DNA of 64,000 bases from positions 17,553 to 81,552 of the forward strand of contig CALJVC010000053.1 of the NCBI GenBank assembly GCA_937974845.1, read 5' to 3'. The notes beneath the pieces were generated by a model. The model was not told the origin of the DNA and did not search any database. It worked only from the letters and a program-made list of their open reading frames with translations. The stretch's first letter is position 1. Each line of letters starts with the position of its first letter. Source of the DNA: an uncultured Pseudogracilibacillus sp. GTDB lineage: Bacteria > Bacillota > Bacilli > Bacillales > Amphibacillaceae. A program made the translations under genes and the position numbers. Of the stretch, positions 57,750-64,000 are shown in pieces.

Positions 57750-59675
57750 CTATTTTTCCCCAAGGTAAATACGAATCGTTCCATCTTCTTCAATCGCCGT
57801 TCCAGGTTCAGGAGCTTGGTCAATGACGACCGAGCCTTTTCCGTGAACTTCGACTTGAAAGGTCGATAAATCTTGCAGTAGATCTTGCTTATGTTGGCCG
57901 ATCAAATTCGGCACCTTCACTAAAGGTTGTTCCGGCCATACATACGACTTCTCTAAACCATCTTTCCGAAGTGGGAGGTTGCGTTGCCGTAAACTATCAT
58001 CGATAATCTTTTTTACAATCGGCGCAGCAACGACACCACCAAATTGGATCGTATGTTTCGGATTATCGATAGCAACGTAAACAACTAATTGAGGATCATC
58101 AGCTGGAGCAAAGCCGATAAAAGATACGATATGGTTATTCGCCATATACCGGCCGTCGGGTCCTACCTTTTGGGCTGTACCTGTTTTGCCTCCAACCCGA
58201 TAACCGTCAATATAGGCCGGGCGACCGGTACCCTTTGCTACAACACTTTCTAAAGTTTCCCGTACGAGGCTAGACGTCTTTTCAGAAATCACCCTTCGTT
58301 TTACCTTCGGCTCCCGCCGCTCTATAACCTTATTCGTTTGTGGATCGATCCATTCTTTAGCTATATACGGTTCATATAAATACCCCCCATTAATCGCCGC
58401 CGTTACCGCCATCACTTGCTGTATCGGAGTTACCGACACCCCTTGACCGAAGGAAGTCGTTGCTAACTCTACCGGTCCTACCTGTTCAGGAGAGAACAAA
58501 ATCCCTGTCCCTTCCCCTTCTAAATCAATTCCTGTCCTTACTCCAAAACCAAATTTGTGAATGTAAGAAAAAAGCCGTTCCTTTCCTAGCAAATTACCTA
58601 AATGAACGAAACCTGGGTTACAAGAGTTTTCTACGACTTCTCGCATCGTCTGCTTGCCATGCCCACCTTTTTTCCAACAACGTAAGCGAGCTCCTCCAAC
58701 CATTGTATATCCTTTGTCGTAAAAGTGATCCTTTTCGAGATCAATTTCCTTCTCCTCTAAAGCTGCAGCTAAAGTGATGATTTTAAAGGTTGAACCCGGT
58801 TCAAAGGTACTCCATATTGGTAGATTTCGATTATAGACGGTTTCCGGTACCTTTCGATAGTTTGCTGGATGGAAGGTAGGTCGTGTTGACATCGCAAGGA
58901 CTCCCCCATCCTTCGGGTCTACGACTAAGGCAATCGCTCCATCTGGCTTATATTTCCATTCTGCAAAATCAAGCTCTCTTTCTACAATCGTTTGGATATC
59001 TAAATCGATTGTCGTCTTTAAGTGTAAGCCGTCTTTCGGAGGTTTGTAGACATTTTCTAAATGGGGAATTTTACCGCCCTTCGCATCAGAAAAATAAGAA
59101 AAACTACCACTTTCCCCTTGCAAACGCTCGTCATAGACGGACTCTAAACCCGTTAAACCTTGATTATCAATTCCTGTAAAACCAAGGACATGGGCAAGAT
59201 GCGTACCATGGGGATAATGCCTCTTTGAATCCTTAGCTAAATATACTCCCTCTAGTTGTAATTCCTTAAGGGCGTTTTCTTGAGCCGGTGAAATTTTCCT
59301 TCCTTCTGGATGAATTCGTACACTCGATGCTCTTTTATGAACATATTCCTCTGCTTTTTTTCGATCTAAATGTAAAATATCAACTAGGTGTTCGATTGTT
59401 TTTTCCTTATTTTTAATTTGGTGTGGCACAAGAATAACCGAAGTTGCTGATACATTCGTCGCTAACTCTTTCCCCTTTCGATCGAGGATATGGCCACGAT
59501 CGGGTTGGAAAGAAATATCCCTCAACCAGGACTCAATTGCCCGATCGGTAATATCATCGCTTAAGACGAACTGTACGTACGCTAGACGAAAAAGCATTAT
59601 AATCACAACGGCAGAGCAGGCAAAAAAAAGAAAATAAATACGTCGTTTTACGGTCGTATTCGATACTCGTCGCAT
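57750..59675 (-). CDS. spoVD: Sporulation-specific penicillin-binding protein SpoVD
   Basis: 641-residue class B PBP required for cortex synthesis. N-terminal membrane anchor (~residues 12-34), PBP dimerisation domain, then transpeptidase with STFK (EPGSTFKIITLA), SCN (VENSCNPGF) and KTG (GGKTGTAQK). One C-terminal PASTA domain. It is assigned SpoVD rather than a second PBP2B because of its position, length and single PASTA. Partner of SpoVE downstream. Confidence 0.94.
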   Translation of the reverse strand: MRRVSNTTVKRRIYFLFFACSAVVIIMLFRLAYVQFVLSDDITDRAIESWLRDISFQPDRGHILDRKGKELATNVSATSVILVPHQIKNKEKTIEHLVDILHLDRKKAEEYVHKRASSVRIHPEGRKISPAQENALKELQLEGVYLAKDSKRHYPHGTHLAHVLGFTGIDNQGLTGLESVYDERLQGESGSFSYFSDAKGGKIPHLENVYKPPKDGLHLKTTIDLDIQTIVERELDFAEWKYKPDGAIALVVDPKDGGVLAMSTRPTFHPANYRKVPETVYNRNLPIWSTFEPGSTFKIITLAAALEEKEIDLEKDHFYDKGYTMVGGARLRCWKKGGHGKQTMREVVENSCNPGFVHLGNLLGKERLFSYIHKFGFGVRTGIDLEGEGTGILFSPEQVGPVELATTSFGQGVSVTPIQQVMAVTAAINGGYLYEPYIAKEWIDPQTNKVIERREPKVKRRVISEKTSSLVRETLESVVAKGTGRPAYIDGYRVGGKTGTAQKVGPDGRYMANNHIVSFIGFAPADDPQLVVYVAIDNPKHTIQFGGVVAAPIVKKIIDDSLRQRNLPLRKDGLEKSYVWPEQPLVKVPNLIGQHKQDLLQDLSTFQVEVHGKGSVVIDQAPEPGTAIEEDGTIRIYLGEK

Positions 59676-59692
59676 CTTTCACTACCCCTTAT

Positions 59693-59722
59693 ACCTATAG
59701 TTTGTCTTATCTATCAATATGC
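59693..59722 (-). promoter_or_regulatory. Possible sigma-E promoter for spoVD
   Basis: Minus strand GCATATT (59716-59722) matches a sigma-E -35 well. CTATAGGT (59693-59700) after 15 bases is a mediocre -10. Location after the pbpB terminator and before spoVD is what sigma-E control would need. Confidence 0.35.
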
Positions 59723-59760
59723 AAAAAAATACAAGTAATGTATAAGGAATAGTTGGAAAA

Positions 59761-59808
59761 CAAAAAATGAGAAAAACACTTCTCGTATCGAACGATACAA
59801 GAAGTGTT
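59761..59808 (-). terminator. Rho-independent terminator after pbpB
   Basis: AACACTTCT-C-GTATCG and CGATAC-A-AGAAGTGTT pair (15 bp with one internal mismatch), followed on the minus strand by TTTTTCTCATTTTTTG. It lies 12 bases past the pbpB stop and isolates spoVD from the mraZ operon. Confidence 0.88.
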
Positions 59809-59820
59809 GTAAGCTTTCCT

Positions 59821-61986
59821 TTAATCTTTATTTCCGTCTGGCTGTGAAAAGGTAACTTCTATCGATTCGATACCTTCTAATGGCTTACCTTCTTCAATCG
59901 ATTGTTTTGTCGCATATCCACTGCCTTGATCAATCAATTGGATACCTAATAAATGGGTAAGTTGCATCACATCTCTTTTTGACCATCCTTTTACGTTAGG
60001 CATCGTTGCCTTCTCTGTCACTAACAATACTTTGGCCTGAGGGAGAACAAGTTCATCTTCCTTTATATTCGTCGCAACAACTTTTTTCCCTTCACCAATT
60101 ACAACGACATCGAAGCCGAGGTGAGATAACTTTTCCTTCGCCTTATCTACAGGGAGTTCGATAATTTTAGGAAAAGTAATCGGCTCTACCTTTGTTTCCT
60201 GTTTCTCCTTATCCGGTTCAATGTCTAAATAAAGTAAGGCGTTTTCCATAACATGTTTAAATATATAGGAGACCGGATCTGAACCGGTTTCCGTATCCTT
60301 TAATTTAGGCTGTTGTACCGAAACATGAACAATCAATTGGGGATCTTCCTTAGGCGCCATACCTAAAAAGGAAAAAAGATAATTTTCTCTACCAATTAAA
60401 TACCCTCCCCTTGAACTAGGGATTTGGGCTGTTCCAGTTTTTCCAATAACGGAATAATCCTCTAATTGAAATTTATGGCCTGTTCCCCCTTCCTCATTAA
60501 CGACATCAGAAAGGAGTTCGATTACCTGTTCAGCAGTTTCTTTCTTAATCGGTTCACCAACAACCTCAGGTTTATACTCTTTAATTGTCTCCTTTGTTTC
60601 CGGATTGACAATTTTCTTTACAACGAAAGGTTTTAACATTTTACCTTCATTAACGAGGGCCGTTGCTGCTTTAACTTGCTGAATCGGCGTAACGGTACTG
60701 CCCTGTCCAAAGGCCGTTCGTAACTTTTCCGATGGCCAGTTGTATAAAATTTGACCGGCTTTTTCATTAGGAAGGTCGATTCCTGTCGGCTGATCAAAAT
60801 GAAACCTTTTTAAATATTCTAAAAAGGTGTCTGTGCCCATCTTTTCCCATACAAGCCGTGACGCAGCTACGTTAGAAGAACGGCGGAAACCTTCATCGTA
60901 ACTAATTGGTCCCCAACCTTGACCACGGTTATGGTCATTAATCGGCTCAATTTTAGGATTAACTTGGTATCTACCGGATTGAAAGATTTCATTTCCATTA
61001 TAATTTCCCGAATCAATAGCCGCTGCCCAAGTAAACATTTTAACCGTCGACCCTGGCTCAACAGGTGTAGAAATTGCGTCGTTGTACCAGTTCTCTACAT
61101 CCGATATTTCATTCGGATTAAAGGAGGGCCGATTGCTTAAAGCTAATATTTCACCGGTCTTCGCCTTCATTACGATAACGGATATTCTTTCCGGTGCATA
61201 CCGTGTCTCTACATCCGATAGGACATCTTCTAACAACACTTGAATTTTTTGATTAATCGTTAAATAAATATCCTTACCATTCTCGGGTTCCTTCACAATA
61301 TCTTCAGAGTTTAGGAGTTTGATATTGTAGCGATCCCGTTCATATTTTATATAGCCATCCGTTCCTTTTAAAAGCTGGTTATATTTCTTTTCAACCCCGA
61401 CGACTCCCTCAACTTCTTCCGTCGTCTCATTCGGACGGGTAAAACCTAAAATATGCGACGCAAATACGCCGTTAGAATAATATCGTAAAGAATCTTCCAT
61501 AAAGTGAATTCCAGGTAGTTTCAAAGCATTGATCTCTTCCATTTTTTGCTTCGATAAATCTTTTCCTTGCTTTCCAAATTCCACTTGCCATCTATTGTCT
61601 TTTTTTCCCTCTTCTAGAATTGAGATAATTTCCTTTTCTTCCATTTCTAAAATGGGAGCTAAGGCTTTTGCTGTACGTTCAAAGTCTTCAACATGGCGAG
61701 GAACTGTGCTATTTTTAGAAGCTTCTTCATCTAAAATAGCATATATTCGGTAAGTAGGACGATTATACGCAAGAAGTTTGCCCTGGGCATCGAAGATTTT
61801 TCCACGTTCAGAGGGTAAAATCATTTCGGTTTCACGAATATCTTTAGCCCATTCGTGTAAGGAGACGTCGTTTACTTCCCCGGACACCTGAATGTATAAA
61901 AAACGGAAAGTAATACCGACAAAGCTAATTAAAAAAAATAACATAATAAAGGTAATCATTTTATTCATACTACGATTTTTGGGCAT
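59821..61986 (-). CDS. pbpB: Division penicillin-binding protein 2B
   Basis: 721-residue class B PBP (FtsI equivalent). Membrane anchor ~residues 8-30, dimerisation domain, transpeptidase motifs STVK (EPGSTVKMFTW), SSN (RRSSNVAAS) and KTG (IGKTGTAQI). Two C-terminal PASTA domains (~590-721). It follows ftsL by 15 bases. Confidence 0.96.
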   Translation of the reverse strand: MPKNRSMNKMITFIMLFFLISFVGITFRFLYIQVSGEVNDVSLHEWAKDIRETEMILPSERGKIFDAQGKLLAYNRPTYRIYAILDEEASKNSTVPRHVEDFERTAKALAPILEMEEKEIISILEEGKKDNRWQVEFGKQGKDLSKQKMEEINALKLPGIHFMEDSLRYYSNGVFASHILGFTRPNETTEEVEGVVGVEKKYNQLLKGTDGYIKYERDRYNIKLLNSEDIVKEPENGKDIYLTINQKIQVLLEDVLSDVETRYAPERISVIVMKAKTGEILALSNRPSFNPNEISDVENWYNDAISTPVEPGSTVKMFTWAAAIDSGNYNGNEIFQSGRYQVNPKIEPINDHNRGQGWGPISYDEGFRRSSNVAASRLVWEKMGTDTFLEYLKRFHFDQPTGIDLPNEKAGQILYNWPSEKLRTAFGQGSTVTPIQQVKAATALVNEGKMLKPFVVKKIVNPETKETIKEYKPEVVGEPIKKETAEQVIELLSDVVNEEGGTGHKFQLEDYSVIGKTGTAQIPSSRGGYLIGRENYLFSFLGMAPKEDPQLIVHVSVQQPKLKDTETGSDPVSYIFKHVMENALLYLDIEPDKEKQETKVEPITFPKIIELPVDKAKEKLSHLGFDVVVIGEGKKVVATNIKEDELVLPQAKVLLVTEKATMPNVKGWSKRDVMQLTHLLGIQLIDQGSGYATKQSIEEGKPLEGIESIEVTFSQPDGNKD

Positions 61987-62001
61987 CCTGGACCATCCTG
62001 A

Positions 62002-62379
62002 CTATTGATTAACGTTTGTTACTCGCTTCACTTTCGCATCTTGTATTTTCAAGCCGTTTTCTCTTGCGATAGTAATGATTCTCTCTGGACTACTAAGTTC
62101 GCTTACCTCATAATACAAGGCTTCATTTTCTAGCTTTTGTTCATGGACCGTCTGTTCTAATTGAGCGACTTCTCGATTTAATTGATCCGTTTTGGCAGCG
62201 AAGGCCACAATGTATAAACTCGCCGCAATTAAAACTAAGCCGAAGAAAGAATAGATAATTTTTTCACCTAAAGAAATCCAACTACGACGTTTTACTTTAA
62301 CGACAATTTGTTTCGTCTCCTGTGTCTTTCTTTCGTGGGGTCTTGCTGTTTCCGTATGATATTGTCTAGCATGATTCAT
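62002..62379 (-). CDS. ftsL: Division protein FtsL
   Basis: 125-residue bitopic protein: basic cytoplasmic tail (~1-45), one transmembrane helix (~46-66), and a leucine-zipper-like coiled coil (~68-100) that pairs with DivIC. ATG 62379 has AGGTGG at 8 bases and overlaps the rsmH stop by four bases (ATGA); GTG 62391 is less likely. Its dose limits division in B. subtilis, which makes the DnaA box upstream of this operon of interest. Confidence 0.93.
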   Translation of the reverse strand: MNHARQYHTETARPHERKTQETKQIVVKVKRRSWISLGEKIIYSFFGLVLIAASLYIVAFAAKTDQLNREVAQLEQTVHEQKLENEALYYEVSELSSPERIITIARENGLKIQDAKVKRVTNVNQ

Positions 62380-63350
62380 TTTCTTTTCCACCTTTCTTCA
62401 TAACGAAACCGTTCGTCCCAAGTTTTTATTTTTTCTGCTACGCGCAACTTAGCTGAACGAGCGCGACGATTACGGGCAACCTCTTCCTCCGTAGGAAGAA
62501 TGGGCTTCCTAGTAATCACTTTAAACGGCGGTTCAAACTCTTTCGGAATAACCGGTAAGCCCCGGGGAACTTGTCCAACTGTACTCCACTTTCGGAAGGA
62601 TTGTTTGCAAATTCGATCCTCTAGGGAGTGGAAGGTAATCACCGCGATTCGACCGCCAACTGCCAACACTTCTGCTGCATCCTGTAGAGCTTCAGTAAAG
62701 CTTGTCAATTCGTCATTAACCGCAATTCGCAAAGCCTGAAAGCTTCGCTTAGCCGGATGCCCACCCTTCCTGCGGGCGGGAGCCGGAATAGCCTGCTTAA
62801 TAATATCGACTAGTTCCAAAGTTGTTTTAATCGGCGCTCGCTTTCGCTCTTCAACGATACGTCGAGCGATTTGTCGAGAAAAACGTTCTTCACCATATAA
62901 ATGAAAGATATTTGCTAATTCCTCAGCCGAACACTCATTAACGATGTGATAGGCCGAGAGACTTTGTCGTTGGTCCATCCGCATATCGAGCATAGCATCT
63001 TGCTGGTAACTAAAGCCCCGTTCCGCCTCATCTAACTGAGGCGATGATACCCCGAGATCAAAAAGGACACCATCTACTTGTTCAATCCCATGTTCTTTAA
63101 GGGCTTTTTTTATATGACGAAAATTATCATGGATTAATAAGGTGTTTTCCTTAGGGAGTAGATTCTCAGCAACCTGGATCGCCGTTTCATCCTGGTCAAA
63201 ACCGATGAGAAGGCCCCTTTCCCCTAGCTTCTCACTAATCGCTAACGCATGACCAGCCCGCCCTAACGTACAATCTACATAAATTCCGTCAGGCCGAATA
63301 TTTAATTGTTCTATCACTTCTTTTTTTAAGACACTTTCGTGGTCACCCAT
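62376..63350 (-). CDS. rsmH: 16S rRNA m4C1402 methyltransferase RsmH
   Basis: 324 residues. SAM-binding [13 protein letters not shown] (often GGAGHS in relatives), [11 protein letters not shown], and C-terminal [15 protein letters not shown] 63350 has AAGGTTGG at 7 bases. It is located 14 bases after mraZ, as in nearly all dcw clusters. Confidence 0.96.
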   Translation of the reverse strand: MGDHESVLKKEVIEQLNIRPDGIYVDCTLGRAGHALAISEKLGERGLLIGFDQDETAIQVAENLLPKENTLLIHDNFRHIKKALKEHGIEQVDGVLFDLGVSSPQLDEAERGFSYQQDAMLDMRMDQRQSLSAYHIVNECSAEELANIFHLYGEERFSRQIARRIVEERKRAPIKTTLELVDIIKQAIPAPARRKGGHPAKRSFQALRIAVNDELTSFTEALQDAAEVLAVGGRIAVITFHSLEDRICKQSFRKWSTVGQVPRGLPVIPKEFEPPFKVITRKPILPTEEEVARNRRARSAKLRVAEKIKTWDERFRYEERWKRK

Positions 63351-63364
63351 TAACAATCCAACCT

Positions 63365-63796
63365 TTATAAATCAAAGTCCATTAAATTTTCAGCGATCTC
63401 AGCAAAAGATTCTTCTGATTCAAGCACATAATCATTCCACTCATCCGCATCCCAAATTTCAATACGGTTCGATACCCCGATGACCGTACACTCCTTCGAT
63501 AGGTTAGCATAGCTTCTTAAGGGTTGAGGAATGCTTATGCGCCCTTGCTTGTCCATCTCTTGTTCTGATGCGCCAGATAAAAAAAAGCGAGTAAACTTTC
63601 GCGCATCCTTTTTCGTTAAGGGGAGTTGTTTTAACTTATCTTCTAATATGTGCCATTCCGCCTTCGGATAAACGAAGAGACAGCGATCTAACCCACGAGT
63701 TAAAACAAAGCTTTCTCCTAGGTTTTCGCGGAATTTCGCCGGCACAATAATCCGACCTTTCGCATCTAAATTGTGTGAATACTCCCCCATAAACAT
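63365..63796 (-). CDS. mraZ: Transcriptional regulator MraZ
   Basis: 143 residues, the normal length. Two AbrB-like swapped-hairpin repeats, each with a D-x-K-GR-x-P pattern: [15 protein letters not shown] and [15 protein letters not shown]. MraZ forms rings that bind spaced direct repeats upstream of its own operon. ATG 63796 has GGTG at 6 bases and is preferred over 63808. Confidence 0.97.
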   Translation of the reverse strand: MFMGEYSHNLDAKGRIIVPAKFRENLGESFVLTRGLDRCLFVYPKAEWHILEDKLKQLPLTKKDARKFTRFFLSGASEQEMDKQGRISIPQPLRSYANLSKECTVIGVSNRIEIWDADEWNDYVLESEESFAEIAENLMDFDL

Positions 63797-63825
63797 CCTA
63801 TTCACCACTCTTTGTTAATATATTA

Positions 63826-63849
63826 CCACAACTCCCCACTTTCCACCAC
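63826..63849 (-). promoter_or_regulatory. MraZ operator: three GTGG direct repeats at exact 10-base period
   Basis: On the minus strand GTGG occurs at 63846-63849, 63836-63839 and 63826-63829, i.e. once per helical turn. Published MraZ sites are direct repeats of a TGGG- or GTGG-like core with the same period. It lies just downstream of the candidate -10, 30-53 bases before the mraZ start. Confidence 0.75.
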
Positions 63850-63853
63850 ATAT

Positions 63854-63881
63854 ATTTTAATGTTTTCAACAATTTGATAAA
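63854..63881 (-). promoter_or_regulatory. Candidate promoter of the mraZ operon
   Basis: Minus strand TTTATC (63876-63881), 16-base spacer, TAAAAT (63854-63859). The -35 is weak. The MraZ repeats begin 4 bases downstream of the -10. Confidence 0.45.
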
Positions 63882-63928
63882 GTTCATTGCCCTTACTGTG
63901 TAAAACAAGAATAGATGTTCGGACAATC

Positions 63929-63937
63929 TGTGGATAA
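63929..63937 (-). promoter_or_regulatory. Perfect DnaA box upstream of the mraZ-ftsL operon
   Basis: TTATCCACA on the minus strand (TGTGGATAA on the plus strand), identical to the consensus DnaA box. It is about 50 bases upstream of the candidate -35. The remaining bases to 64000 hold only a small CCACT/AGTGG hairpin and no gene. Confidence 0.7.
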
Positions 63938-64000
63938 CTTGATTATTCTCTAGTAAAAGGTAGCTTTTTCCACTAAAAAAACAGTGGTGCGAATCTAAGA

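Noticed and set aside
63973..63991. CCACT/AGTGG hairpin with a loop rich in A near the window edge
   Set aside because: Short stem; the T run is in the loop, not after it, so it is not a normal terminator. Upstream context is outside the window.

Overview
The window is a stretch of conserved core chromosome from an endospore-forming, low-to-moderate GC Firmicute of the Bacillales, most likely Bacillaceae. I cannot name the genus. The evidence is gene order close to that of the Bacillus subtilis mraZ-to-smc region, the sporulation genes spoVD, spoVE, spoIIGA, sigE, sigG, ylmC and spoVM, a meso-diaminopimelate-type MurE, and Bacillus-type regulation (FapR box, PyrR attenuators, ileS T-box, sigma-F-type promoter before sigG). 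Almost everything lies on the minus strand. Transcription therefore runs from high to low coordinates, from mraZ at 63.8 kb towards smc at 1 kb. The only plus-strand genes are a UPF0435 gene, rpmB and rqcH.

In order of transcription: 64.0-47.9 kb is the division and cell wall cluster (mraZ, rsmH, ftsL, pbpB, spoVD, murE, murF, mraY, murD, spoVE, divIB, ftsA, ftsZ). It is preceded by a MraZ-type repeat operator and a perfect DnaA box. 47.8-45.2 kb holds spoIIGA, sigE and sigG. 45.1-41.9 kb is the ylm/sepF/divIVA cluster. 41.9-38.7 kb is a T-box leader and ileS. 38.6-37.2 kb holds lspA and a pseudouridine synthase. 37.2-26.9 kb is the PyrR-controlled UMP biosynthesis operon. 26.8-24.2 kb holds an orphan LysR regulator and rqcH. 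24.2-14.2 kb runs yloB, yicC, gmk, rpoZ, coaBC, priA, fmt, prpC. 14.2-8.2 kb holds prkC, rsgA, rpe, spoVM, rpmB and fakA. 8.1-1 kb holds recG and the fatty acid/phospholipid operon fapR-plsX-fabD-fabG-acpP, then rnc and the 5' part of smc.

Most of the window is ordinary housekeeping and I found no mobile element, CRISPR array, phage, tRNA or rRNA gene. The most unusual observation is the small subunit of carbamoyl-phosphate synthetase in the pyr operon. Its glutaminase nucleophile (the Cys of the GICLGHQ motif) is Gly, and two neighbouring conserved histidine motifs are also altered. The enzyme may therefore be ammonia-dependent. The second theme is that many genes found at these positions in B. 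subtilis are missing here: murG, murB, def, rsmB, rlmN, remA, thiN, yloU, sdaAA/sdaAB, pyrP, ylyA, ylmA, ylmD, the cys operon and others. Conversely, a UPF0435 gene has been inserted on the opposite strand between rnc and smc.

Many genes start with GTG or TTG, and the longest open frame often runs upstream of the true start. Starts given here were chosen by Shine-Dalgarno (SD) spacing and by family length as I remember it. All statements about B. subtilis gene order and family motifs are from memory, not from a search.
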